Positions 1 to 8,442 of a DNA stretch of 64,000 bases are shown here, piece after piece; the stretch's first letter is position 1; each line of letters starts with the position of its first letter. The stretch is from [Clostridium] leptum DSM 753. GTDB taxonomy: Bacteria > Bacillota > Clostridia > Oscillospirales > Acutalibacteraceae. The notes under the pieces were generated by a model, which worked only from the letters and a program-made list of their open reading frames with translations, was not told where the DNA came from and searched no databases. The DNA lies in assembly GCA_000154345.1 (NCBI GenBank), contig DS480350.1:459706-523705 (forward strand), given 5' to 3'. The position numbers and the translations under genes are program-made.

Positions 1-46
1 AAACCTCCCGCCAGGATCAGGAGAGGGCGGAGCGGTTAGAGACATT

Positions 47-74
47 AAAAACCCAGGTGGAATTCCGGGTTTTT
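47..74 (+). terminator. Terminator-like hairpin of an upstream gene
   Basis: AAAAACCC-A-GG pairs with CCGGGTTTTT across a 7-nt loop, with one bulged A, and ends in a T run. It lies before the first gene and probably ends a transcript entering from the left. Confidence 0.6.
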
Positions 75-117
75 GTTTACCGGAAGCAGGGCGCATAAGC
101 CTAAAAAAGTGCAAAAC

Positions 118-146
118 TTGCATTTTAGGCTGTTGGATGCTAAAAT
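118..146 (+). promoter_or_regulatory. Sigma-A-type promoter before the polysaccharide locus
   Basis: TTGCAT (118-123) and TAAAAT (141-146) are separated by exactly 17 nt in an AT-rich stretch 77 nt upstream of the sugar transferase start. It is a good match to the housekeeping consensus and is the likely promoter of the first three genes. Confidence 0.6.
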
Positions 147-222
147 TAAAATAATTACGACCATTTTTATAGTGTGAAAGGCCATTGGGCCGGGTTGAAA
201 ACAACAAAGGCAGGTACAGCCA

Positions 223-1599
223 ATGACACAGGATAAGGTCTCAAAATACAAGCGCGTGGTCATGTTCCTCATCGGAATTGTGATTCTGGGAGCGAATACC
301 GCCATTTTTGGCTACGTATGGTACCAGTTCTACAGCGACGCTATCTTGCTGCCCTTTTACCGCAGGGGAAACTGGCTGGTAGTTGGCGTTTATTTGGTGA
401 TTTACTTTTTGTTTTCCAAAATTTACGGAGGCCTTAAGGTGGGAAACGCCAGGATCTCCGATATTATCTATTCACAGACCCTGGCGCTGTTATTCACTAA
501 CGCGGTCACCTATGCTCAGATCAGCTTGATTGCCCGCCATCTCCTATGGCCTATCCCGGTGATCGTCATGACCGTAGCTCAGATCTGCCTGGTGGTTCTG
601 TGGGCGTGCGGGGCGAACTGGGTATATTTCCATGTATTTCCCGCCAGGAAGATGCTTTTGGTTTACGGCAGCCATTCCGCTACCCGTCTGGCGCTGAAGA
701 TGAGCAAGCGGTCGGACAAGTATCTGATCTGCGCCGCGGTAAACGCGGAACTGGGCTATGACGAGGTTATTAAGCAGGTGGACAAGTTTCCGGCCATCGT
801 TATCTGCGATGTAAAGGGAAGCCTGCGGAATCAAATATTGAAATACTGCTACGGAAAATCTATTCGGGTTTATATCACCCCTAAGCTTTCCGATATTATC
901 ATCGGCGGGTCGGAGGAAATCCATTTGTTTGACACCCCCCTGTTTTTATGCCGTAACTCCGGCCTGTCTCTGGACCAGCAGGTGGCCAAGCGGGCGCTGG
1001 ATCTCATCTGCGGCGTTTTGGCTTTTATTGTCGCAAGCCCTTTTATGCTCATTACCGCCGCCGCCATCAAGCTTTACGATGGAGGGCCGGTGCTGTTTAA
1101 GCAGAAGCGGCTGACCATTGGAGGAAAGGAATTCAATGTCTATAAATTCCGAAGCATGGTGGTAGACGCGGAAAAGGATGGCGTGGCCAGGCTCGCTACC
1201 CAGCATGACGACCGGATTACCCCGGTGGGCAGGATCATCCGGAAGATTCGGTTCGACGAGCTGCCCCAGATACTGAATATCCTGAAAGGGGATATGTCGA
1301 TTGTCGGCCCGCGGCCGGAACGGCCTGAAATCGCGGAGGAATACAAAAAGGATATGCCGGAGTTTGACTACCGGCTGAAGGTGAAGGCCGGCCTCACCGG
1401 ATACGCTCAGATTTTAGGAAAATACAATACGCTTCCTTATGATAAGCTGAAGCTGGATTTGATATATATTGAAAATTATTCTCTCCTGCTGGACTTGAAG
1501 CTGATCTTAATGACCATCAAGATCCTTTTTATTCCAGAAAGTACCGAAGGGCTTGCCGACGGCGAGATCACTCCCTTGGATGAGGCTCAGAAAAAATAG
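223..1599 (+). CDS. Undecaprenyl-phosphate sugar-1-phosphate transferase
   Basis: This 458-residue membrane protein is an initiating transferase of the polyprenyl glycosylphosphotransferase family (WbaP/WcaJ/EpsE type). It would move a sugar-1-phosphate from a nucleotide sugar to undecaprenyl phosphate, the first step in surface glycan synthesis at the cytoplasmic membrane. Residues 1-130 contain several hydrophobic segments, followed by a nucleotide-binding-like region. The catalytic bacterial sugar transferase domain starts near residue 256 (KRALDL), with a re-entrant helix, the YKFRSM motif and the signature VGPRPE near 361. Length and domain order are normal for the long form. It heads the locus with two glycosyltransferases immediately downstream. 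The sugar transferred (galactose, glucose or an N-acetyl sugar) cannot be read from sequence. Confidence 0.93.
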   Translation: MTQDKVSKYKRVVMFLIGIVILGANTAIFGYVWYQFYSDAILLPFYRRGNWLVVGVYLVIYFLFSKIYGGLKVGNARISDIIYSQTLALLFTNAVTYAQISLIARHLLWPIPVIVMTVAQICLVVLWACGANWVYFHVFPARKMLLVYGSHSATRLALKMSKRSDKYLICAAVNAELGYDEVIKQVDKFPAIVICDVKGSLRNQILKYCYGKSIRVYITPKLSDIIIGGSEEIHLFDTPLFLCRNSGLSLDQQVAKRALDLICGVLAFIVASPFMLITAAAIKLYDGGPVLFKQKRLTIGGKEFNVYKFRSMVVDAEKDGVARLATQHDDRITPVGRIIRKIRFDELPQILNILKGDMSIVGPRPERPEIAEEYKKDMPEFDYRLKVKAGLTGYAQILGKYNTLPYDKLKLDLIYIENYSLLLDLKLILMTIKILFIPESTEGLADGEITPLDEAQKK

Positions 1600-1612
1600 A
1601 GATTAGAGGGTA

Positions 1613-2482
1613 ATGATGGAGCTTTCGATTATTATGATCAATTACAACACGCCTGAGCTGACTGCCCAGGCGGTGGAATCTATTTTGAAAACCACTCATC
1701 AGGTTTCCTATGAAATTCTGGTAATAGATAATTCCTCCGAACGGGACAAGGAATACCGGCCTGAGGCGCTTCCGGCTCCGGTAAAGGTTTTTTACGGCAT
1801 TGAAAACAAAGGCTTCGGCAACGCCTGCAATTTGGGCGCTGAAAAGGCGGAGGGATCAATCCTTCTGTTTTTGAATTCCGACACCATTCTGCACGAGGGC
1901 TGTCTGGACAGAAGCCTTGCCTATCTGCGTAGTGAGGAGCGGATCGGCGGTCTGGGCATTCGCACGCTGAAGGATGACGGCACCCTGGACCACGGCTGCA
2001 AGCGGGGATTTCCAACGCCCAGCGCCTCGCTTTATTATTTTCTGGGGCTGGATAAAAGGCATCCGGAGAGCCGGAGGTACGGCGCTTACCGGCAAACCTT
2101 TATCCGGGAGGACCAGACCGCCGAGGTGGACGCGGTATCCGGCTCGTTTCTGATGATGCCCAAGGAAGTATTTCAGAAGGTGGGCGGTTTTGACGAGGAT
2201 TATTTCATGTACGGAGAGGATTTAGACCTTTGCTACCGGATTAAGGAAGCGGGCTACCGGGTGGTGTATTTCGCCGGGGCCTCCATGACCCACCTGCGGG
2301 GACAAAGCGGCCTTTCCGCCCAGTCCAAGGAAATTATTTACCAGTTTCATTACGCTATGGCGCTGTTTTACCGCAAGCATTTCAAGAAAAAATATAATGT
2401 ATTTGTTACCGGAGCGGTGTATGCCGGCATTTGGCTGAAATATGGCCTTACCCGTCTGAAATCAATGCTGAAAAGAGGATGA
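1613..2482 (+). CDS. Family 2 glycosyltransferase (rhamnosyltransferase-like)
   Basis: A 289-residue GT-A fold glycosyltransferase, probably cytosolic or membrane-associated, adding a sugar to the growing lipid-linked glycan. The N-terminus has the GT2 opening (IIMINYNTPEL). A nucleotide/metal motif NSD lies near residue 87, and the acceptor-side ED motif (YGEDLDLCYR) lies near residue 200, as in WcaE/RfbF-type rhamnosyltransferases. Two ATG codons open the frame, after a GAGGG ribosome binding site. It begins 13 nt after the sugar transferase and ends 10 nt before the next GT2, so the three are co-transcribed. A rhamnose donor is suggested by the neighbouring dTDP-rhamnose genes, not by residues I can assign. 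Confidence 0.9.
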   Translation: MMELSIIMINYNTPELTAQAVESILKTTHQVSYEILVIDNSSERDKEYRPEALPAPVKVFYGIENKGFGNACNLGAEKAEGSILLFLNSDTILHEGCLDRSLAYLRSEERIGGLGIRTLKDDGTLDHGCKRGFPTPSASLYYFLGLDKRHPESRRYGAYRQTFIREDQTAEVDAVSGSFLMMPKEVFQKVGGFDEDYFMYGEDLDLCYRIKEAGYRVVYFAGASMTHLRGQSGLSAQSKEIIYQFHYAMALFYRKHFKKKYNVFVTGAVYAGIWLKYGLTRLKSMLKRG

Positions 2483-2492
2483 TCTGGGGATT

Positions 2493-3419
2493 ATGATCGA
2501 TATACTCATGACCGTCTATAATGGGGAACAGTATGTGGTCCCTCAAATAGAGTCCATTTTGAATCAGACCGATTCCAACTGGAAACTCTTTATACAGGAC
2601 GACTGCTCCACAGACCGGACGGTGGAGCTGATCGAGCCTTATGTCAGGCGCTATCCGGAGAGAATCACCCTTTTGCGGAACGAGAAAAACAGCGGGTCGG
2701 CCCAAAAGAACTTTTTCAGCATGCTGCCCCTGGTGGAGCACAGCTATTGTATGTTCTGCGACCACGACGACGTATGGAAGCCGAGAAAGGTCGAGATGAC
2801 CGTCCGCAGAATGATGGAGCTGGAGCAGGCCAACGGACAGGATACCCCGCTGCTGGTTCACACGGACCTGGCGGTGGCGGATGAGAATTTAAAGGTGCTT
2901 TCCGACTCCATGTTCCGAAGCCAGAACCTGAACCGGAAGGGGAATAGGCTGAACAATCTTTTGGTGCAGAATAATGTGACCGGATGCACAATGATGGTGA
3001 ATAAAGCATTGGTGGATATGGTAGGGCCGACCCCGAAGCACGCGGTAATGCATGACTGGTGGATGGCGCTGATCGCCGCCTGCTTTGGAAAAATCGGCTT
3101 TGTGCGTCAGGCGACGATTTTATACCGCCAGCACCGCGCCAATGAGGTGGGTGCGAAAAACGCCAGAAGCCTGAGCTATAACGCCAGGAGGCTTGCCGAA
3201 AGGGAGCAGGCCAGAAAGGTGCTGAACGACACCTACCTCCAGGCCAGGGAGTTTGAGGAAAGGTATCACGCCCTGCTGAAGCCGGAGGATCTGGAGCTTT
3301 TACAGGTTTACCAGAACCTTCCCTATTTCGGCAAGCTGAGGAGAATCGCTGTTTTATTCCGCTATCACCTTTTCAAACACGGCCTTGCCAGAATTTTAGG
3401 CCAGCTTTTGTTCGTCTGA
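2493..3419 (+). CDS. Family 2 glycosyltransferase with DHDDVW motif
   Basis: A 308-residue GT2 enzyme. It begins with the family opening (ILMTVYNGEQY), has the QDDCS motif near residue 36 and the metal/nucleotide-binding motif DHDDVW near residue 90. This is the pattern of RgpB- and EpsH-like enzymes that extend rhamnose-containing or capsular chains. The C-terminal 80 residues are helical and basic, consistent with membrane association. It is the last gene of the first transcription unit; the downstream 400 nt contain a new promoter and a structured leader rather than another gene. Donor and linkage are unknown. Confidence 0.9.
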   Translation: MIDILMTVYNGEQYVVPQIESILNQTDSNWKLFIQDDCSTDRTVELIEPYVRRYPERITLLRNEKNSGSAQKNFFSMLPLVEHSYCMFCDHDDVWKPRKVEMTVRRMMELEQANGQDTPLLVHTDLAVADENLKVLSDSMFRSQNLNRKGNRLNNLLVQNNVTGCTMMVNKALVDMVGPTPKHAVMHDWWMALIAACFGKIGFVRQATILYRQHRANEVGAKNARSLSYNARRLAEREQARKVLNDTYLQAREFEERYHALLKPEDLELLQVYQNLPYFGKLRRIAVLFRYHLFKHGLARILGQLLFV

Positions 3420-3478
3420 TTTTGTCTATTTGTACAGGAACCAAAAGGGAAACCTGGGTTAATTTGGTTTTTCGACTC

Positions 3479-3508
3479 TTAACAAAGCGTAAAGAAATAT
3501 GGTATAAT
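3479..3508 (+). promoter_or_regulatory. Strong sigma-A-type promoter of the rfbADB unit
   Basis: TTAACA (3479-3484) and a perfect TATAAT (3503-3508) are separated by 18 nt. The predicted transcript starts near 3515, about 308 nt before rfbA, giving a long leader. Confidence 0.7.
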
Positions 3509-3514
3509 AACCTC

Positions 3515-3822
3515 GCCCATAGGCGGCGGAGCCGCCTTTTCTGCTTGCGAAAGCCTTGGAATATCCAGAAAAAATAAGCGCTGTCAAAAAAGCGCGGGCT
3601 TCGCAGGCTCGATCTTCCGGAACCATGGCTTGCCGAGCCTGCCCGCGCGGATTCCTGTTCACACCGCGGGCCGGCAGAAATCCGGCGGCCGCCTGATAGC
3701 TTCTGCTGACGGCGAAACGATGAAGCTTTCATAAACAGGAATCGGCGGCTGTCATTTGCCGCTGCCTGCCTACTGGGAAGGCTTCCCTTTGAAATAGAAA
3801 TCAATTTTATGGAGGTACCCGT
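3515..3822 (+). promoter_or_regulatory. Long structured 5' leader of the rhamnose genes
   Basis: Three nested or sequential hairpins fill this gene-free stretch. Hairpin A (3521-3537) is a 7-bp GC stem (AGGCGGC/GCCGCCT) followed by TTTT, starting only about 6 nt after the predicted transcript start. Hairpin B pairs 3592-3598 and 3604-3611 with 3634-3648 (15 bp, one 5-nt bulge). Region C is closed by a 10-bp pairing of 3650-3659 with 3734-3743. No reading frame here is convincing. It ends in a GGAGGT ribosome binding site before rfbA. Whether it regulates, stabilises or just terminates upstream transcription is not known. Confidence 0.5.
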
Positions 3823-4704
3823 ATGAAAGGTATTATTCTTGCGGGCGGAGCCGGCACCCGGCTGTATCCGTCTACCATTGCGTGCTCAAAGCAGATTCTT
3901 ACCGTTTACGACAAACCGATGATTTATTATCCTCTCTCCACCCTGATGCTGGCGAAAATCCGGGAGGTGCTGATTATTTCCACGCCTCGGGATGTGAAGG
4001 TTTTTGAGGAGCTGCTGGGTGACGGCAGCCAGCTGGGCATGGAGATTACCTATACTGTCCAGGAAGCCCCCAGAGGACTGGCCGAGGCCTTTATCCTGGG
4101 AGAAAAATTCATCGGAAACGACCATGTGTGCCTGGTGCTGGGAGATAATATTTTCTATGGCTACGGCTTTTCCGAGCGGCTGCAAAGGGCCGCATCCCAT
4201 CAGGACGGCGCTACTATCTTCGGCTATCACGTGAGCAATCCCAAGGATTTCGGCGTAGTAGACTTTGACAGCGACGGCAACGTGCTCTCCATTGAGGAAA
4301 AGCCCCAGAACCCAAAATCCAACTACGCGGTGCCCGGGCTGTATTTTTACGACAACAACGTGGTGGAGATCGCCAAAAATGTGAAGCCCTCCGCTCGGGG
4401 AGAATTAGAGATCACCTCGGTGAATAACGCTTACCTGGAGCAGGGAAAACTGAAGGTGGAGCTGTTCGGCAGAGGAATGGCTTGGCTGGATACCGGCACT
4501 CACCGGGCCATGCTGGACGCCGCCAACTTCATCGAGGCGGTGCAGACCCGTCAGGGGCTTTATGTAGCCTGCCTGGAGGAAATCGCCTACCGCAACGGCT
4601 TTATCGATAAAGCGCAGCTGTTGAAGCAGGCGGACCGGTTCCAGAAGACAGAATACGGACAATACCTGTATCAAATTGCGGAAACGGTAAAACTTAAGAA
4701 ATAA
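3823..4704 (+). CDS. rfbA: Glucose-1-phosphate thymidylyltransferase
   Basis: RmlA/RfbA, 293 residues, makes dTDP-glucose from dTTP and glucose-1-phosphate, the first step of dTDP-L-rhamnose synthesis in the cytosol. The nucleotidyltransferase signature GGAGTRLYP lies at residues 8-16, the conserved KQ of the active site follows near residue 25, and LGDNIFYG near residue 108 is the metal/substrate motif. The C-terminal helices typical of the short tetrameric class are present, and length is normal. ATG follows a GGAGGT ribosome binding site at 8-nt spacing. It is followed at 12 nt by rfbD, then rfbB, with rfbC a little further on. Confidence 0.97.
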   Translation: MKGIILAGGAGTRLYPSTIACSKQILTVYDKPMIYYPLSTLMLAKIREVLIISTPRDVKVFEELLGDGSQLGMEITYTVQEAPRGLAEAFILGEKFIGNDHVCLVLGDNIFYGYGFSERLQRAASHQDGATIFGYHVSNPKDFGVVDFDSDGNVLSIEEKPQNPKSNYAVPGLYFYDNNVVEIAKNVKPSARGELEITSVNNAYLEQGKLKVELFGRGMAWLDTGTHRAMLDAANFIEAVQTRQGLYVACLEEIAYRNGFIDKAQLLKQADRFQKTEYGQYLYQIAETVKLKK

Positions 4705-4716
4705 GAAGGTGCGTTC

Positions 4717-5604
4717 ATGAACGTATTAGTAACCGGCTGTAAGGGACAGCTAGGCAACGAGCTTTATAAAATCATCACGGAAAAAAAGTCCGAGCTGGGG
4801 GAAATTCCTCAGTGCTTTCATGACTGTAAGCTTACCTGCATCGACGTGGAGGATTTGGATATCACCGATCTGGAAGCGGTTCAGGCTTACACCAGGACTT
4901 TGAGGCCGGAGGTAGTCATCAACTGCGCCGCATATACTAATGTGAACGGATGTGAAAGCGACCGGGACGCGGCGTTCCGGGTCAACGCCCTGGGCCCCAG
5001 AAATCTTGCTGTGGCCTGCGAGGAAACCGGCGCCAAGCTGGTGCACGTGTCTACCGACTACGTGTTTCCGGGAGACGGCACAGAGCCTTACGTGGAGTGG
5101 GACCTGTGCGGCCCCCAGTCTGTTTACGGCAGAACCAAGTATTTGGGAGAACAGTATGTCCGTGATTTCTGCTCCCGGTATTTTATCGTCAGAACCGCGT
5201 GGCTTTACGGCTATGTGGGCAATAACTTTGTAAAAACTATGCGCCGCCTGGGCACGGAAAAGGGGGCGGTGAAGGTAGTCAGCGACCAGGTGGGCACTCC
5301 CACGAACGCGGCGGACCTGGCCCATCACCTTTTGAAGCTGGCGGCCACCTGCGAGTATGGCGTTTACCACTGCACCGGAAACGGTCCGGCGTGCAGCTGG
5401 TATGAGTTTACCAAGAAGATCATGGAATACAGCGGCATCAGCGCCGCGGTGACTCCCTGTACCACAGAGGAGTATCCCACCCCGGCGAAAAGGCCCGCGT
5501 ATTCCGTTTTGGATAATTGTATGCTGCGGGTAACCGTAGGAGACGAGATGCGGGACTGGCAGGAAGCCCTGAAGTGCTACATCGAGAAAATCGACGAGAA
5601 ATAA
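4717..5604 (+). CDS. rfbD: dTDP-4-dehydrorhamnose reductase
   Basis: RmlD/RfbD, 295 residues, the NAD(P)H-dependent last step giving dTDP-L-rhamnose. It is a short-chain (extended) dehydrogenase: the nucleotide-binding glycine motif TGCKGQLG is at residues 6-13, the STDYVFPG segment near 112, and the catalytic Tyr/Lys pair in SVYGRTKYLGE near 137-141. Length is typical. Although it performs the final reaction, it lies second in the cluster (order rfbA-rfbD-rfbB-rfbC). Spacing of 12 nt to rfbA and 25 nt to rfbB argues for one transcript. Confidence 0.96.
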   Translation: MNVLVTGCKGQLGNELYKIITEKKSELGEIPQCFHDCKLTCIDVEDLDITDLEAVQAYTRTLRPEVVINCAAYTNVNGCESDRDAAFRVNALGPRNLAVACEETGAKLVHVSTDYVFPGDGTEPYVEWDLCGPQSVYGRTKYLGEQYVRDFCSRYFIVRTAWLYGYVGNNFVKTMRRLGTEKGAVKVVSDQVGTPTNAADLAHHLLKLAATCEYGVYHCTGNGPACSWYEFTKKIMEYSGISAAVTPCTTEEYPTPAKRPAYSVLDNCMLRVTVGDEMRDWQEALKCYIEKIDEK

Positions 5605-5629
5605 GATTGATAGAAATGAGGAATTCGGA

Positions 5630-6688
5630 ATGAAAACCTATTTAGTCACCGGCGGCGCCGGCTTTATCGGCTCTAACTTCGTGATCTATATGCTGAACAA
5701 ATACAGCGACGTTAAGATCATCAACGTGGACAAGCTGACCTATGCCGGCAATCTGGAAAACCTGAAGAGTGTGGAAAGCAACCCGAATTATGTCTTTGTT
5801 CAGGCGGATATCTGTGACAAAGAGGCGATCCAGAGCCTGTTTGACCAGTACGACATTGATTACGTGGTGAACTTTGCCGCGGAAAGCCATGTGGACCGTT
5901 CCATTACCAATCCGGAGATTTTCGTCCAGACCAATGTTTTGGGCACCGTCAACCTTTTGAATATTGCGAAAAACGCCTGGGCCGTGGGCGACGACCAGTA
6001 CAAGGATGGCGTAAAGTTCATGCAGGTTTCCACGGACGAGGTGTACGGCTCCCTGGGTGCGGAGGGCTTCTTTATGGAAACCACTCCCCTGGATCCCCAC
6101 AGCCCTTATTCCTCCAGCAAGGCCTCCGCGGACCTGTTCGTCAAGGCTTATTCCGATACCTATAAGCTGCCGGTGAACATCACCCGGTGCTCCAATAACT
6201 ACGGCCCGTATCAGTTCCCAGAGAAGCTGATCCCCCTGATGATCAACAACACCCTCCAGCATAAGGAGCTTCCGATCTACGGAGACGGGATGCAGATCCG
6301 CGACTGGCTGTATGTGGAAGACCACTGCAAGGCCATCGATATGGTGGTGCGCGGCGGAAAGCTGGGGGAGGTCTATAACGTAGGAGGCCATAACGAGCGG
6401 CCGAATATTGTGATTGTCAAGACAATTTTAGAATATGTAAAAGAAAATGTGGACCCGGCGGTAGGGGAGCACATGATGAAGCATGTGGCCGACCGGAAGG
6501 GCCACGACCGGCGGTACGGAATTGATCCGGAAAAGATCAAGAGGGATCTGGGCTGGTATCCTGAGACCACCTTTGAGGTGGGCATCAAAAAGACCATCCA
6601 GTGGTACCTGAACCACAAAGAATGGATGGAAAACGTCACCAGCGGCGCCTATCAGGAGTACTATCAGAGGATGTACAGCAACCGGTAA
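5630..6688 (+). CDS. rfbB: dTDP-glucose 4,6-dehydratase
   Basis: RmlB/RfbB, 352 residues, converts dTDP-glucose to dTDP-4-keto-6-deoxyglucose with bound NAD+. Seen in the sequence: GGAGFIGSNF at residues 8-17 for NAD binding, the STDEVYGSLG active-site segment (Asp-Glu acid/base pair) near residue 137, and the YSSSKASADL Tyr-x-x-x-Lys motif near 164. Length and motifs are normal. A 233-nt gap with a hairpin separates it from rfbC, so rfbC may be partly uncoupled. Confidence 0.97.
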   Translation: MKTYLVTGGAGFIGSNFVIYMLNKYSDVKIINVDKLTYAGNLENLKSVESNPNYVFVQADICDKEAIQSLFDQYDIDYVVNFAAESHVDRSITNPEIFVQTNVLGTVNLLNIAKNAWAVGDDQYKDGVKFMQVSTDEVYGSLGAEGFFMETTPLDPHSPYSSSKASADLFVKAYSDTYKLPVNITRCSNNYGPYQFPEKLIPLMINNTLQHKELPIYGDGMQIRDWLYVEDHCKAIDMVVRGGKLGEVYNVGGHNERPNIVIVKTILEYVKENVDPAVGEHMMKHVADRKGHDRRYGIDPEKIKRDLGWYPETTFEVGIKKTIQWYLNHKEWMENVTSGAYQEYYQRMYSNR

Positions 6689-6921
6689 CAAATCAACCAG
6701 CAGAGGCTTGCGGCAAAAGGTGTTTTCTTTGGCGGCGACCTCTGCTTTGCATGTTTAAGAAAGCGGCTTCGCGGCTTAGCAGGGAATGAAAGCCTTTGCT
6801 TCTGCAGTCTGCGGCTGCCGTGCCGAAGGCAAACTCTTAAGCCTGCTGACAGCTAATCCAGTGAACTAAGCAGACGCACTTAAAATGTCTGCAAATATTT
6901 AGGATACGAGGAACGATTGCT
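6689..6921 (+). other. Hairpin-rich spacer between rfbB and rfbC
   Basis: No gene seen. An 8-bp stem AGCAGAGG/CCTCTGCT joins 6699-6706 to 6739-6746 with a 32-nt loop, and a second small stem GCAGAC/GTCTGC joins 6870-6875 to 6887-6892, about 10 nt upstream of the rfbC ribosome binding site region. No clear promoter or T-run follows, so these look like mRNA structures within the operon rather than terminators. Confidence 0.35.
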
Positions 6922-7491
6922 ATGGGACAATTTCAGTTTACGAAAACCGGGATCGAAGGCCTTGTCGTGGTAGAGCCTAAGGTGTTCGGCGACAACAGAG
7001 GCTATTTCATGGAGACCTATAATTATAACGATTTTAAAGCCGCCGGCCTGGATATGGTGTTTGTCCAGGACAACCAGAGCAAGTCTAAAAAGGGTGTGCT
7101 CAGAGGCCTTCATTTTCAAAAGAAAAACCCCCAGGGCAAGCTGGTGCGGGTGGTCAGCGGCGAGGTTTACGACGTTGCCGTGGATTTGCGCAGGGGCAGC
7201 GACACCTATGGAAAGTGGTACGGCGTGCTGCTTTCCGCGGAAAACAAGAAACAGTTTTACGTGCCGGAGGGCTTTGCCCACGGATTTGTTGTGATGTCTG
7301 AAACGGCGGAGTTCGTTTATAAATGCACCCGGTTTTACGATCCCAGCGACGAGGGCGGCCTGATGTGGAACGACCCGGAAATTGGAATCGACTGGCCGGT
7401 GCCGGAAAACGCGGAGCTGCTTCTGAGCGAGAAGGATCAGCATCACCAGCCGCTGAAGGACTTTGAAAGCCCCTTTACGATGGAGGGCTGA
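6922..7491 (+). CDS. rfbC: dTDP-4-dehydrorhamnose 3,5-epimerase
   Basis: RmlC/RfbC, 189 residues, a cupin-fold epimerase acting on dTDP-4-keto-6-deoxyglucose at C3 and C5. The motif RGLHFQKKNP near residues 60-69 carries the catalytic His, and the YVPEGFAHGF segment near 113-122 is the other family signature. Length fits the family. It completes the dTDP-L-rhamnose set started by rfbA. It has a weak ribosome binding site (ACGAGGAACG) upstream of ATG and sits between two structured spacers. Confidence 0.97.
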   Translation: MGQFQFTKTGIEGLVVVEPKVFGDNRGYFMETYNYNDFKAAGLDMVFVQDNQSKSKKGVLRGLHFQKKNPQGKLVRVVSGEVYDVAVDLRRGSDTYGKWYGVLLSAENKKQFYVPEGFAHGFVVMSETAEFVYKCTRFYDPSDEGGLMWNDPEIGIDWPVPENAELLLSEKDQHHQPLKDFESPFTMEG

Positions 7492-7561
7492 CGATTCCAT
7501 TAGCCTTTTGAAGAAAGCGCAGCGGACAGCGGGCGCAATAACAGACAGCATTAAAATTTTT

Positions 7562-7600
7562 CAGCGGCTGCGGCCAGTAGAAGATCGGCCGTAGCCGCTG
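7562..7600 (+). other. Stable hairpin before the ABC exporter genes
   Basis: CAGCGGCT-G-CGGCC (7562-7575) pairs with GGCCG-T-AGCCGCTG (7587-7600), 13 of 14 positions, loop 11 nt. No T run follows on either strand, so it is not a standard terminator. It ends about 12 nt before the ribosome binding site of the permease gene and could influence processing or translation. Confidence 0.5.
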
Positions 7601-7623
7601 CGCTATAAAGGTAGGGAGCTGCT

Positions 7624-8430
7624 TTGAAAGCATATTTGACCACTTTTTTAAAGTATAAATACCTTTTGCATAACCTGATCAGCAGGGATTTGAAAGTAAA
7701 ATACCGTCGGTCAACCCTGGGGCTTTTGTGGAGCGTCCTGAACCCCCTGCTGATGTCCATTGTAATTTCTATCGTTTTTCAAAACTTTTTTAAATTTGAC
7801 GTTCCTAATTTTGCTATTTATTATCTTACCGGTTCCCTGATTTTTAACTTTATGAACGAGGCCACATCCTCCGCCATGGTTTCTATTGTGGGGAACGCGC
7901 CCCTGATTAAAAAGGTGTATATCCCAAAGTATATTTTCCCTTTGGAAAAGGTGATGTTCGCCTTTGTCAACATGCTTTTTTCCATGATCGCCCTGGTGAT
8001 TATGATGGGCGTGACTAAGCTGGGAATTATTGGCTCTGCCGCTGATCTGAATATCAGCTGGACGATCGTGCTGTTTTTTATTCCCATGCTTTATACCCTG
8101 GTATTCAGCCTGGGATTAGGTCTGATTTTAGCGGCGGTCAACGTTTATTTCCGGGATGTGGGACATCTGTACTCCGTCTGGACCATGGCCTGGATGTACC
8201 TGACACCGATCATTTATCCTATCAGTATCGTAGAGGGAACTTGGGCAATGAATATTATCCGTCTGAACCCTATGTACTATTTTGTGACCTATTTCCGCGA
8301 CGTGGTGACAGACGGGATCGTGCCCGGCCTGAAAATGAATTTGCTCTGCATGGGGATTTCCCTGTTGTTCCTGGTGCTGGGCCTTTTGGTGTTTAAGAAA
8401 AAGCAGGACCGGTTTATTCTGTTCATTTAA
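7624..8430 (+). CDS. Polysaccharide ABC exporter, permease (Wzm/TagG type)
   Basis: A 268-residue integral membrane protein with about six hydrophobic segments, of the ABC-2 polysaccharide export family. The N-terminal cytoplasmic part has the family segment SRDLKVKYRRSTLGLLWSV (residues 20-38), typical of Wzm, TagG and RgpC. Translation most likely starts at TTG 7624, about 6 nt after an AGGGAG ribosome binding site; no ATG is suitably placed. The ATPase partner begins 12 nt downstream. It would flip the lipid-linked rhamnose-containing glycan across the membrane. Confidence 0.92.
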   Translation: MKAYLTTFLKYKYLLHNLISRDLKVKYRRSTLGLLWSVLNPLLMSIVISIVFQNFFKFDVPNFAIYYLTGSLIFNFMNEATSSAMVSIVGNAPLIKKVYIPKYIFPLEKVMFAFVNMLFSMIALVIMMGVTKLGIIGSAADLNISWTIVLFFIPMLYTLVFSLGLGLILAAVNVYFRDVGHLYSVWTMAWMYLTPIIYPISIVEGTWAMNIIRLNPMYYFVTYFRDVVTDGIVPGLKMNLLCMGISLLFLVLGLLVFKKKQDRFILFI

Positions 8431-8442
8431 GGGGGGAGCGTC

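Noticed and set aside
3521..3537. GC hairpin read as an ordinary terminator of the upstream glycosyltransferase gene
   Set aside because: It begins only about 6 nt after the predicted transcript start of the rfbA promoter, so it would be in the leader of that transcript; simple termination of the upstream unit cannot be excluded but is not the only reading.
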